Origin: Fen-1301 sp963786395
Lineage (GTDB): Bacteria > Bacteroidota > Ignavibacteria > Ignavibacteriales > Ignavibacteriaceae
Direction of reading: 5' to 3'
Assembly: GCA_963786395.1 (NCBI GenBank)
Contig: CAWAZD010000001.1
Coordinates: 372,001-436,000, forward strand
DNA length: 64,000 nt
Both the position numbers and the translations under genes were made by a program. The notes under the pieces are model-generated. The model ran no database searches, was not told where the DNA came from, and saw nothing but the letters and a program-made list of their open reading frames with translations. Shown here piece after piece: positions 30,242 through 39,285 of this stretch (the first letter of the stretch is position 1; the number at the start of each line of letters is the position of its first letter).

Positions 30242-30452
30242 ATAATGTTCCATATCCCTATATTGTTGATAAGGAATTTGAGGGCACTATAAAAAAAGAT
30301 GTAATCAAAGATATAATCGACTCTTAGGTTCTGAAATAAATTTCACACTGTGATTTATTGCCCATCTGTTTCTACATTAAGAAAATTTAATTGGAAATGA
30401 AAATATTGGTTATTAGTTTCAACACATTCTAAAAGAGAATATAAAGCATAAG

Positions 30453-30839
30453 ATGGAAACCAGAAGTAGAATTCTTGTAGCAGAAGATGAATCTATAATC
30501 GCAATGGATTTAAAGAGTATTCTTTTGAGAATGGGTTATGACGTGACAGCAGTTGTTAATAATGCTTTAGAAGCAATACAGAAAGCTGAAGAAGAGAAAC
30601 CGGACATCATTCTTATGGATATTTTATTAGCAGGATTTCTTGACGGGATTGAAGCCGCGAAAATCATATCTTATAGTCAGACTGTCCCGGTAATTTATTT
30701 ATCAGCAATAAATGATGATAAGACTATGGAAAGGGTTAATAATAATCCTTTCAGCATGTTTATAAGAAAACCCTTTAGAGAATATGATCTAAGGAAAGCA
30801 ATAGAAAAAATGCTTAACCAAAAACGTTTAGGGATCTAA
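30453..30839 (+). CDS. Single-domain response regulator
   Basis: 128-residue receiver with no output domain. The phosphorylation pocket is complete: Glu11 and Asp12, acceptor Asp56 (IILMDILL), Ser84 and Lys106 (RKPF). It may relay phosphate or act by protein contact. It converges on the PAS kinase gene 77 bases away, a possible but unproven partner. Confidence 0.93.
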   Translation: METRSRILVAEDESIIAMDLKSILLRMGYDVTAVVNNALEAIQKAEEEKPDIILMDILLAGFLDGIEAAKIISYSQTVPVIYLSAINDDKTMERVNNNPFSMFIRKPFREYDLRKAIEKMLNQKRLGI

Positions 30840-30916
30840 TTCTTATTTAACAATTATATTTATAGCAACATATTGCTTTGAATATAATTTGGTTATATCT
30901 CCTCTCGCTTATTGAT

Positions 30917-32041
30917 TTATTTTGGCAGAGTAAAAGTAAATATACTTCCTTTGTTAAGTTCAGTCTCTACAGAGATTTTACCACCATGTTTTTCAACAAA
31001 TTCCTTACAAAGTATCAATCCGAGCCCAGTTCCTGATTCATTGTTGGTCCCATGGGTTGAGAAATATTCTGTCAGATTAAAAAGCCTTTCAAGATCTTTT
31101 TGTGAAATTCCAATGCCGGTATCTTTTATAGAAACCATCACTTCATCTGTAATATCTTTTACAGAAATGCTAATAGTACCACGAGATTCTGTGAATTTAA
31201 TTGCGTTGGTAAGAAGATTCCTTACAATTGTGGAGATCATCTTTTTATCATAATTCACATTCACATACTCAGGCAAATCAAAAATGAGGTTTATGTTTTT
31301 ATTTTTAGCATTAACAGCATAAAGATCTACAACATTCCGAATTGTATTGCAAATATTACCTATTATAGGCGTAAATTCAATTACATTTCGCTGAATTCTA
31401 CCCCATTCAAGAAGGTCTTCAAGCAATTGGTATAAATTTCTTAATATCCCATCTATATCACTAAGATTTTCTTTAATTTCTTCTTGTTTCATTTCATCGA
31501 AATCTTCTCTTACAATATCGAGCAAGCCAAAAAGACCATTGAATGGTCCCCGAAGATCGTGAGCAATAATGGAGAAAAACTTATCCTTAATTGCATTTAG
31601 TTCCCGAAGTTTAATTTCTGATTCTTTTAATGCATCCAGGGCCAATTTTTTTTCAGTAATATCCCGGGTAATTCCAAAGGTCCCTATTATTTCACCATCA
31701 GAATTTATAATTGGAGCTTTCGTAGAGGAAGCCCATTCTATATTACCATCAGACCAGGTTTGTATTTCCTCTTTATTCACAAGAGCTTTCCTGCTTTTTA
31801 TAATTTCTTTTTCGTCGTTTAATGCTTGTCGAGCATGTTCTTCAGTAAAGAAATCAAAATCGGTTTTATCATTGGCTTCTTCCGGATTGTTAAGCCCTCT
31901 TTTTTTTGCTGCTGCTTTATTTAGTTTGATATATTTTCCGTTTATATCTTTAAAGTAAATCCGGTCAGGGATATTATCCATAAGTAAATTGAAGAAATAT
32001 TTTTCAAGATTTGCTGAAATATTGTCATAAGGATGTTTCAT
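30917..32041 (-). CDS. PAS-domain sensor histidine kinase
   Basis: 374 residues with no membrane segment. A PAS domain (about 15-130: IPDRIYFKDINGKYIKLN to GTFGITRDITEKK) is followed by HisKA with FFSIIAHDLRGPF (His161), the N box NLLTNAIKFT, G1 DTGIGI and G2 GTGLGL. It is a cytosolic sensor. Its C-terminal half resembles the membrane kinase at 39286-40395, so the two are paralogues. Confidence 0.94.
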   Translation of the reverse strand: MKHPYDNISANLEKYFFNLLMDNIPDRIYFKDINGKYIKLNKAAAKKRGLNNPEEANDKTDFDFFTEEHARQALNDEKEIIKSRKALVNKEEIQTWSDGNIEWASSTKAPIINSDGEIIGTFGITRDITEKKLALDALKESEIKLRELNAIKDKFFSIIAHDLRGPFNGLFGLLDIVREDFDEMKQEEIKENLSDIDGILRNLYQLLEDLLEWGRIQRNVIEFTPIIGNICNTIRNVVDLYAVNAKNKNINLIFDLPEYVNVNYDKKMISTIVRNLLTNAIKFTESRGTISISVKDITDEVMVSIKDTGIGISQKDLERLFNLTEYFSTHGTNNESGTGLGLILCKEFVEKHGGKISVETELNKGSIFTFTLPK

Positions 32042-32483
32042 GGATAAATTTCCATATGCGAAATGTGTAATGCTATTTTCATTTTGATTAAAATAATAAG
32101 ATTAAAAGAAAAAAGCGCTAACAAAATGTGCTATTTGAAAGATAACAATTAATAATAAATTGGATTTGGCGAGTCGTCTCCCCTAGAATTGTATTCATTT
32201 CAGTGAAATATGTCGGTTAAATCAACATGTGTTTCTCTAAATGTGACATTTGTATATTTTTTGATATATTTTTAATGATTTGCTTAGTATTTATTGGAAA
32301 TCAGACTATTTTTTTAAATTACGATATTAAAGTATTTAATTTAATAAAAGGGGGATATTATAGATCTTCAGTTCTCCAGGTTGAATTCAACGCTGGATGA
32401 TTTTAGTTCAGTTAATTCTGTCCCAGTGTTATAAAATTCTTTATTAGTGACATTTATTCATTAACATTAATTAAAAGGAAAGT
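32042..32483. promoter_or_regulatory. Intergenic region with two dyads upstream of the TPR gene
   Basis: 442 AT-rich bases between the divergent kinase (-) and the TPR protein (+). Two dyads stand out: atttcagtgaaat at 32197-32209, and a 23-base dyad at 32375-32397 with outer arms tccag/ctgga around the perfect palindrome gttgaattcaac. The second lies about 90 bases before the TPR start with no T tract, so it looks more like an operator than a terminator. No coding frame is seen. Confidence 0.45.
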
Positions 32484-33632
32484 ATGAAGATAAATCAGAT
32501 CTTGTTTTTTGTCTTGTTTGCCGTTTTATCGGTAAATATTCTGGCGCAGTCAGACACAACTCAAAAGATGGACGTCAATGCTGCTAAATATTACAACAAA
32601 AGCGTTGAAGCACTGAAAGCAAACAATCTAAAGGATGCAGAAGGAGCTATTGATAGTGCATTGGCTATCTCACATGATTCCCGCATTGTTTTTCTTAAAG
32701 GGCAGATCTGTTTTAAGATGAATAACTGGGATTGCGCTGTTAAAGAATATGAGGAGTATCTTACTTTAGATAAGACCAATGATATCGCATATATTCAGCT
32801 TGCAGCAGCTTACAATAATCTCAAACAATATGATAAGGCAATTGCCGTTAATAAGGATCTCATAAATATTACTAAAGACCCTACCAAAAAAACTGATGCA
32901 GAGGCTAGAATAGCTGACATGCAACAGATAAAAGCCGCCGAAATATTTAATCAAGGTATAGATCTTTATAAAGCTGGAAAATTTGATGAAGCCATTTCTA
33001 AATTTGATAATTCTCTATCTATTAAAAAAGACCCAAAGGTTTATGTTCAGAAAGGAATTACATTTCTGAAAATGAAGAAAGATGATTTGGCAATAAGTGA
33101 AATTAAATCCGCTATAGCGTTGGATTCAAATTATGATATAGCTTATCTTACTCTCGGAGGTGCTTATTTTGCTGCAAAGGACTTTAAGAATGCAATTCCA
33201 AATTATCAGAAAGCGTTAGATAAAACTTCCAGCGATGCTGTTAAAAAAAGCTGCCATGAATCTTTAAAGGGGCTTTATTTTCAGGCAGGTGCAGCTGATT
33301 TTACTTCAAAAAAATATGATAGTGCGATTGAGAATTTTACAAAAGCAAATGATCAGGTTCCTTATGATCAGGCTTATCTGTGGTTAGGAAAATCATATAC
33401 GGAGAAGAAGAAATATGATCTTGCCCTTGAAGCATTTGATAAAGCAGATACACTTAAATCAACTGTTACTGAAGGAGCTATTGCATATTATAAAGGCGCA
33501 TTATATAAACAGAAAGGTGACATGGATAAAGCAGTCATTTTCTTTAAGCAGAGTTTGAGCGATAAAACCTATGGCAAATCCAGCAAATCGGAAATTGACT
33601 ATATTACAGCATTGAAGAAACAGAAAAAGTAA
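32484..33632 (+). CDS. Secreted tetratricopeptide-repeat protein
   Basis: 382 residues with a signal peptide (cleavage near ILAQ/SD) and then TPR units throughout, for example AAKYYNKSVEALKANNLKDA, AYIQLAAAYNNLKQYDKAI, EIFNQGIDLYKAGKFDEAIS, AYLTLGGAYFAAKDFKNAI. It is probably a periplasmic protein-protein scaffold. An aaggaaag site precedes the ATG. No partner is visible and a terminator follows. Confidence 0.9.
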   Translation: MKINQILFFVLFAVLSVNILAQSDTTQKMDVNAAKYYNKSVEALKANNLKDAEGAIDSALAISHDSRIVFLKGQICFKMNNWDCAVKEYEEYLTLDKTNDIAYIQLAAAYNNLKQYDKAIAVNKDLINITKDPTKKTDAEARIADMQQIKAAEIFNQGIDLYKAGKFDEAISKFDNSLSIKKDPKVYVQKGITFLKMKKDDLAISEIKSAIALDSNYDIAYLTLGGAYFAAKDFKNAIPNYQKALDKTSSDAVKKSCHESLKGLYFQAGAADFTSKKYDSAIENFTKANDQVPYDQAYLWLGKSYTEKKKYDLALEAFDKADTLKSTVTEGAIAYYKGALYKQKGDMDKAVIFFKQSLSDKTYGKSSKSEIDYITALKKQKK

Positions 33633-33705
33633 TAACAAGCCAATATAATATTTGTTATATTATCATCAAGGAATAATTCCTGATGACCAGAGAATAATTG
33701 AAACT

Positions 33706-33738
33706 AAACCTCCGGGGTGATTAACTCCGGAGGTTTTT
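33706..33738 (+). terminator. Intrinsic terminator after the TPR gene
   Basis: A 10-base stem (33706-33715 with 33727-33736) rich in G and C, an 11-base loop and a T run. It ends 23 bases before the phosphatase ATG. Confidence 0.88.
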
Positions 33739-33760
33739 CCATAATTAGGAAAAACTGCTT

Positions 33761-34712
33761 ATGAAATTTATAGGAAGGGTAACTAAATACACAGGTTTAA
33801 TACTTCTATTTGTACTGATTTACACTGAAATCCATGCTCAAAGTAAGGCCAACTTCAATTCATTAGACTCACTCAATTTTCTTGTTATAAGCGATTTTGG
33901 GGGCCAGGGGGGGAAAATTCAAAGAGAAGTAGGAGAGGAACTTGGGAGCCGTGCATCCATTGAGCAAAGCCGTTTTGTAATTACATGCGGGGATAATTTT
34001 CACCAAAATGGAATAACAACAATCACAGACTCCAGATGGAAAACAGACTTTGAGGATATTTATATTTAATAAATCGCTCATGATTCCCTGGTATGCATCA
34101 CTTGGTAATCACGATTATAATGGAAATCCAGAAGCAGAGATCCAATACAGCCAAAAAAGTAAAAGATGGCACATGCCTTCACGTTATTATTCACAAAACG
34201 AAAAATTAAATGATACCATAGAAGTGTTATTTATTCATCTTGATACATCACCATTCATATCAGATTACAGAAAAAATGATTCGATTTATCATGTTTCCGA
34301 TCAGGATACAAAATTACAGATTCATTGGTTAGATTCGATCCTTGCCCAATCTCATGCCCGGTGGAAAATCGTTATAGGGCATCACCCGCTTTATTCATCA
34401 GTTGAGAAAAGAGGAAACACAAAGGAACTCATTGATCAGGTTCAACCACTTTTTGAAAAATATGGTGTGCAAGTTTATTTTTGCGGGCACGAACATTTTA
34501 TGCAATATTTAGTAGATGGATCAATTAATTCATTCGTTTGTGGAAGTGCGGCTTTAACCAGACCAGCCAGCATCCGCCCAGATGTAAAATTTGGATCAGA
34601 TACTCCGGGTTTCATCTCAGTTACTTTAACAAATGAGTTAATTAAAGTCCATTATGTAACTAATAAAGGAATTAATATATATACAGCAATTGTAGAACAT
34701 ACTAATAAGTAA
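33761..34712 (+). CDS. Secreted metallophosphatase, purple acid phosphatase-like (one frame break)
   Basis: About 317 codons with a signal peptide (to about IHAQ). Metallophosphoesterase motifs occur in order: VISDFGG, CGDNFHQNG, LGNHDYNGN, IGHHPLYS and CGHEH. The spacing and GNHDYNGN resemble the small tartrate-resistant acid phosphatases rather than cyclic-nucleotide esterases. It probably frees phosphate in the periplasm. One indel near 34066 splits the frame between DIYI and NKSLMIPWY. Confidence 0.88.
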
Positions 34713-34768
34713 TGAGTCTAGTCTAAAAAGGGTATAAATGTACTAAGGAAATCTATAATAACGAATGG

Positions 34769-34788
34769 ATTCCCGCCTTCGCGGGAAT
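34769..34788. repeat. Short palindromic element (attcccgc-cttc-gcgggaat)
   Basis: A perfect 8-base stem around a cttc loop, flanked by gg and gaca. Sequences of this form recur between genes in many bacterial genomes. Only one copy is present in this window. It lies between the convergent phosphatase and amt genes. Confidence 0.7.
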
Positions 34789-34840
34789 GACAATCAAGAT
34801 TTATAGCTTTTTAGAGTGAACTCAGTAATAAAAGGAATAG

Positions 34841-34871
34841 AAAACCCCCGGAGTTAATAAAACCCCGGAGG
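34841..34871 (-). terminator. Intrinsic terminator of amt
   Basis: Read on the minus strand, a 9-base G/C-rich stem with two G-T pairs (34863-34871 with 34845-34853), a 9-base AT loop, then TTTT (34844-34841). It lies 36 bases after the amt stop. On the plus strand it looks like a direct repeat, which hides the hairpin. Confidence 0.75.
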
Positions 34872-34906
34872 TAATAGAAAGAACATAAAGGTGAACTGGT
34901 TAAATA

Positions 34907-36127
34907 TTAATCCTGTTCGTAAGCTATCTCTCCATGTAAAGCTGAATCGAGTCCGGCTTCTTCTTCTTCGGCGGTTACCTTAACAGGGGTAATAAAATTA
35001 ATTATCACAAGCATCAAGTAAGTGAAACCAAAGCAGTATGTGCAGACTAGAAGCATAGAAACTAACTGAGTAACAAAAAATGTTGGTGAACCCCCGATCA
35101 ACCATCCCTGGTTAACGACACTGGGGTTAACAGCAGATGTGGCAAACAATCCTAACATTATTATTCCAATAGTTCCTCCCACACCGTGAACTCCCCAAAC
35201 ATCGAGTGCATCGTCCCATTTTAGTTTGTTCTTCATGGCAACTGCAAAATAGCAAACGATTCCAGAAACAATACCAATAACTGCTGCATGTCCAATTGTT
35301 ACATATCCAGCGGCGGGGGTTATAGTTGCAAGACCTGCAACGGAACCGGTAAGTAAACCAATGAATTTAGGTTTTTTCTCCAGAACCCATGCAATTAGCA
35401 GCCAGGTTATTCCAGCAAACGAAGCAGCAACATCGGTATTCAGGAAAGCTGCAACAGTAATATTATCAACTCTGAATTCAGAACCGGCATTAAATCCGTA
35501 CCATCCAAACCAGAGGAGTCCAGTTCCCAGAGCAACTAAAGGAATACTGTGTGGACCTCTTTCTGCGACTTTACGTTTTCCTACATAAAGAACAGAAGCC
35601 AAAGCTGCCATACCTGCGCTTGCATGAACAACAATTCCGCCGGCAAAATCAAGTACGCCCCATTTAGCAAGTAATCCACCGCCCCAGACCATGTGAACAA
35701 GCGGGAAATACACTAAAAGTAACCAAAAGGTTAAGAATAGGAAATATGCTTTGAAGTTTACTCTGTTTGCAAATGCACCTGAAATAAGTGCAGGAGTAAT
35801 AATTGCAAACATCATTTGGTAGGCAACAAAAACATAAAGCGGAATAACATGGTTGCCTGTGTACATGGAGTTTAGATTCGTTCCACTTAAAAATGCCATG
35901 TTTAAATTCCCTATTAAGCCTCCTTCACCGCCGCTGAAACATAATGAATAACCGACGGCAAACCACATCACGGTTGTCCAGCAGAGAGAAAGGAAACTTT
36001 GTATCATAATTGTAAGGACATTTTTTCTTCCTACCAATCCGCCATAAAAAAAAGCAAGCCCCGGAGTCATTAACATGACGAGACTTGAAGCTACCAGCAT
36101 AAAACCGGTACTACCAGTATCCAACAT
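34907..36127 (-). CDS. amt: Ammonium transporter
   Basis: 406-residue Amt/MEP/Rh channel of the inner membrane with about eleven helices. Family blocks are MLMTPGLAFFYGGLVGRKN, the VYFPLVHMVWGGG and GGIVVHASAGMAALASVLYV blocks, and the second His region VWGVHGVGGTIG. It imports ammonium, or senses it. No glnK/glnB gene adjoins it. An agaggt site precedes the ATG, and a LytTR regulator is divergent from it. Confidence 0.96.
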   Translation of the reverse strand: MLDTGSTGFMLVASSLVMLMTPGLAFFYGGLVGRKNVLTIMIQSFLSLCWTTVMWFAVGYSLCFSGGEGGLIGNLNMAFLSGTNLNSMYTGNHVIPLYVFVAYQMMFAIITPALISGAFANRVNFKAYFLFLTFWLLLVYFPLVHMVWGGGLLAKWGVLDFAGGIVVHASAGMAALASVLYVGKRKVAERGPHSIPLVALGTGLLWFGWYGFNAGSEFRVDNITVAAFLNTDVAASFAGITWLLIAWVLEKKPKFIGLLTGSVAGLATITPAAGYVTIGHAAVIGIVSGIVCYFAVAMKNKLKWDDALDVWGVHGVGGTIGIIMLGLFATSAVNPSVVNQGWLIGGSPTFFVTQLVSMLLVCTYCFGFTYLMLVIINFITPVKVTAEEEEAGLDSALHGEIAYEQD

Positions 36128-36202
36128 ATAGACCTCTAATAAATTTATTTATACTCAAACCAAATCTTAGAAAAGGTAAGGAACTCTCATAACAAATTGC
36201 CA

Positions 36203-36226
36203 TTTACGCAACAATTTTGTCGTAAA
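36203..36226. promoter_or_regulatory. Dyad between divergent amt and the LytTR gene
   Basis: Perfect outer arms tttacg (36203-36208) and cgtaaa (36221-36226) surround a central aatt. A wider pair, aacaa (from 36191) and ttgtt (from 36231), encloses it. The position, 76 bases from the amt start and 93 from the regulator start, fits an operator serving both. Confidence 0.4.
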
Positions 36227-36318
36227 CGGGTTGTTCTAATGCCGCTATTGGTTTATTTTAATAAAGGTGAGTTATATAAAATAGCGATTTGAAATTAATC
36301 AGAATCAGGATTAATTTT

Positions 36319-37080
36319 TTGCTAAAAGCCCTTATAATTGAAAACAAAGAAGTTAATCTGAAAATCATTGATGATATTTTAGATCCGGATAAATTTGAAA
36401 TAAATTATTCTCATGATAAAAATGACGGAGTGGAGATTGCAATCCGTTACCTGCCAGATATAATAATATTTCTATATTCATGTCTTGATGATAAAATATT
36501 CCTTAACAGATTAATTGAAAATGACCGTACAAGTGGATTAGTGATAATTGCCGTTTCAAACAATCCTTCCTTTGAGGAACAGAGAATTTTGATGGAAATG
36601 GGAGTTGAAGATTATATTCCGTATAGTTTTATTGAAACCACATTAATTAACAGTGTACAAAGCAGGTTAAGGAGAGCAAATAAACTAAAAGATAAACTAA
36701 ATGAGGAGATTAATAGTTTTGAGACTGTTAAACCACAGATAAAACGGGATGACCATATTATTATTAAAATCGGCAAGAAAATTAAGCTGATAAAATTTTC
36801 TGAGATAGTTTGCATAACAGCTCTAAAAGAATATAGCAGCATCAGAACAAGCAGCAATCTTGAAATGATTGCAAGGAAATCGATGAGGAACTGGTCAAAG
36901 ATTCTACCTGAAAATAATTTCCTTCGTATTCACAGAGCGACCATTATCAACCTGAATTTTATTGATAAAATAGTTCAGACAAGTCCAAGAATCTATACCG
37001 TTTCGTTAAAGGGAGTTAAAGAGACATTCAACTTCAGTTACCGTTATGCAAATGTAATGAGACGGACATTCCCAACTTAA
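36319..37080 (+). CDS. LytTR-family regulator with degenerate receiver domain
   Basis: About 253 residues. The TTG at 36319 has an agga site; an upstream TTG at 36289 has none. The N-terminal half keeps the receiver fold (KALIIENKEVNLKIIDDIL to GVEDYIPYSF), but the acceptor Asp is replaced in PDIIIFLYSC, the acidic pair is weakened, and the KP motif is YS. The C-terminal LytTR domain is complete: RDDHIIIKIGKKIKLIKFSE, ALKEYSSIRT, FLRIHRATIINLNFI. It should bind DNA without phosphorylation control. It is divergent from amt. Confidence 0.88.
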   Translation: MLKALIIENKEVNLKIIDDILDPDKFEINYSHDKNDGVEIAIRYLPDIIIFLYSCLDDKIFLNRLIENDRTSGLVIIAVSNNPSFEEQRILMEMGVEDYIPYSFIETTLINSVQSRLRRANKLKDKLNEEINSFETVKPQIKRDDHIIIKIGKKIKLIKFSEIVCITALKEYSSIRTSSNLEMIARKSMRNWSKILPENNFLRIHRATIINLNFIDKIVQTSPRIYTVSLKGVKETFNFSYRYANVMRRTFPT

Positions 37081-37190
37081 AAAAACAAGGGCTATAGTCG
37101 GGGGGGGGTAGAATCAATTTTACCTTATTAAATATTCAGAACTTTATATAAATTATACAATAAGGAATTATATAAATATAGAGAAATGAA

Positions 37191-37373
37191 TTGGCAGCAA
37201 TAAATTGCAGGAAATGCAGACATCTCTTTGTTACATGGGATAAAAATTTCCCATATGGCTGTAAGGCATTCGGGATGAAAACGAGATTATTGCCATCCAT
37301 AGAAGTATTAAGTTCATCCGGAAAGGAATGTTTTAATTTTCAGAAGAAAGAAGAAACCGCTAATAGTAAATAG
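37191..37373 (+). CDS. Small cysteine-containing protein, conserved family
   Basis: 60 residues from a TTG start: INCRKCRHLFVTWDKNFPYG, then CKAFGMKTRLLPS and SSGKECFNFQ. The CxxC, a later GC and a final Cys suggest a small zinc-binding fold. From memory, near-identical small proteins occur in many bacteria and are sometimes mislabelled as uracil-DNA glycosylase. No function can be stated. It lies between the LytTR gene and the convergent YitT gene. Confidence 0.7.
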   Translation: MAAINCRKCRHLFVTWDKNFPYGCKAFGMKTRLLPSIEVLSSSGKECFNFQKKEETANSK

Positions 37374-37383
37374 GCAGAATGAA

Positions 37384-38325
37384 TTAAATTCTCCTTCGGA
37401 ATCCATTACCAAGGACTTCATGAACATTGCCGATAATGATAAAGGCATCTTCGTCTATTTGTTTTATCATATCCTGAAGGACGGTAAGTTCCTTTAACGG
37501 AACGACTGTCATCAGTACCTCCCGGTCAACATTTTTATAAAGACCCCGGGCTTTGAGAGCAGTAGCGCCCCTGCTTAGGTCTTTCAAAATTGCTTCTGAA
37601 ATTTCGTCTGTTTTTGAGGAAATAATGTAAGCAACGCGGGCATAATCGAATCCATCTAATACTATATCGACAATTTTGCTTGAAATAAATAGTAGAAACA
37701 TGGCATATAATGTTAATGAAAACGCCGGTTTATTAGGGGAAAGATCTTTCAAATAGATTACTAATCCGGCAGATGCGATAATAAAAAAATCAATCATCAT
37801 TATTGCCTGACCAGGTTTTATTCCGAATCTTTTATGCAGAATTGAAGCAATAATATCTGAACCGGCAGTAGTCCCTTTGCACTTAAATACCAGCCCAAGC
37901 CCTATACCTAACAGAGTAGCACCAACCAGAATTAAAAAGAAAAAATCATTTTGCCTGAGATCAATCAGAGTTTGAGATTGGTTCAGTTTAATAAAATGTA
38001 AATATGGGATATCTCCCCTGTAAAGGTCAATAAATATAGAATTAAGTGTGAACCCGTAAAAAGTTCTTGCTCCGAAATTTTTCCCAAGTTCTTTCATTCC
38101 CCAGAAAAACAGGGGGAGATTCAGCACCCACATTGTAATACCGATGGGGATTTTTCCGTTAGAGAGATAGGATAAAGTCATAGATAAACCACTTACGCCA
38201 CCCGGTACAACATAGGCATCCATTAAGAACACTCCGATTCCAAGTGACATAATAGCGGCACCGATAGTAATGCCAATATAATCTCTTATTATTTTACTTC
38301 TTTTTGTTTTGAATTTGAAGTCCAT
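37384..38325 (-). CDS. YitT-family membrane protein
   Basis: About 313 residues: five or so hydrophobic helices (GAAIMSLGIGVFLMDAYVVPGG region through SLTLYAMFLLFISSKIVDIV), then a C-terminal DUF2179 domain (ARVAYIISSKTDEISEAIL, LMTVVPLKELTVLQDMI). Transport function is unproven in the family. I chose ATG 38325 because an agga site precedes it and the N-terminus matches family length; a GTG at 38448 would add 41 residues and lacks a ribosome site. Confidence 0.88.
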   Translation of the reverse strand: MDFKFKTKRSKIIRDYIGITIGAAIMSLGIGVFLMDAYVVPGGVSGLSMTLSYLSNGKIPIGITMWVLNLPLFFWGMKELGKNFGARTFYGFTLNSIFIDLYRGDIPYLHFIKLNQSQTLIDLRQNDFFFLILVGATLLGIGLGLVFKCKGTTAGSDIIASILHKRFGIKPGQAIMMIDFFIIASAGLVIYLKDLSPNKPAFSLTLYAMFLLFISSKIVDIVLDGFDYARVAYIISSKTDEISEAILKDLSRGATALKARGLYKNVDREVLMTVVPLKELTVLQDMIKQIDEDAFIIIGNVHEVLGNGFRRRI

Positions 38326-38628
38326 TTTATCCTGAAAGTTTTGGTTAATGAATCTCTTTTTAGCATTGAAAATTACATGTCCAAAATTATCCCTTAGATA
38401 ATTATAATTCCACTTAATTTGGTAATATTCTTCAATTCTTTCTGTCACAATTCACTGTATCAAATTACTGTGATTATGAGGACAATTGTGGTTAATACAT
38501 ATTTTTAAGTTTACAACATGATGCAGAGATAAAAGAAGGAAAGTAATTTGGAAAAATCTAAGAATTACCTGAATAGAGCTGTTTAATTAAATAATTTAAT
38601 TTTAATCATTAAATAAAAGGAATATATT

Positions 38629-39054
38629 ATGGCAACATTAAACCCTTATATTAATTTACCCGGGAATACTGAACAGGCATTTAATTTTTACAGATCAGTA
38701 TTTGGCGGAGAATTTAAAGATTTTGTTCGTTTTAAGGATACACCGGAAAAAGACAAACTAAAACCTGCCGAGCAGGAGAAGATTATGCATGTTAGCCTGC
38801 CGATAGGGAAGGACAATGTTCTTATGGGTTCTGACGCTCTTGAGTCAATGGGTCATCCGGTAAAACCCGGTAATAATTTCTATCTTTCTATTGAGGCTCA
38901 GAGTAAAGAAGAAGCAGATAAATTATTTAAGGGTCTGTCAGTTGAAGGAAAGATAACAATGGCGCTGGCAGATACGTTTTGGGGGGCATATTTTGGAATG
39001 ATTACGGATAGATTTGGTGTCCAATGGATGTTTAATTATACCAAACCTAAATAA
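38629..39054 (+). CDS. VOC-superfamily protein, PhnB-like
   Basis: 141 residues of the glyoxalase/bleomycin-resistance fold: LNPYINLPGNTEQAFNFYRS, FGGEF, IMHVSLPIGKDNVLMGSD, FWGAYFGMITDRFGVQWMFN. The PhnB subfamily has no agreed reaction. An aaaggaa site precedes the ATG. It stands alone. Confidence 0.92.
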   Translation: MATLNPYINLPGNTEQAFNFYRSVFGGEFKDFVRFKDTPEKDKLKPAEQEKIMHVSLPIGKDNVLMGSDALESMGHPVKPGNNFYLSIEAQSKEEADKLFKGLSVEGKITMALADTFWGAYFGMITDRFGVQWMFNYTKPK

Positions 39055-39090
39055 ACTAAATTGTCATTCTGAAGAACAAAAGTGAATAAT

Positions 39091-39116
39091 GGTGTTGGGG
39101 AATGGTCTCCGACACC
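39091..39116. repeat. REP-like hairpin, copy A (intact)
   Basis: An 11-base stem (39091-39101 with 39106-39116) with loop atgg. Two positions differ from copy B at 45528/47185, yet pairing is kept by G-T pairs. The flanks are also shared: gtgaataat before it and ccccagaaaa after. It is one of two copies in the window, and copy B is split by an insertion sequence. Confidence 0.85.
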
Positions 39117-39285
39117 CCAGAAAAATATCACTAAAATGCAGATTCTTCTCCCGACAAGTGGGGATCATTATGACAATGCGCAGCATCTCTTTTGCGGGGA
39201 AGAGGATGAATCCCCTTAATATTAATATTTTATATACTCCCCAGGCATAAATGCCTGGGTTATAATCCCTTTTAAACAGCATTAA

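Noticed and set aside
30912..31253. Open frame of 113 codons on the plus strand
   Set aside because: It is fully antisense to the clear histidine kinase gene on the minus strand and reads as a low-complexity shadow.
34841..34871. A simple direct repeat of ccccggag
   Set aside because: On the minus strand it folds as a 9-base stem with G-T pairs and a T run just after amt, so I call it a terminator.
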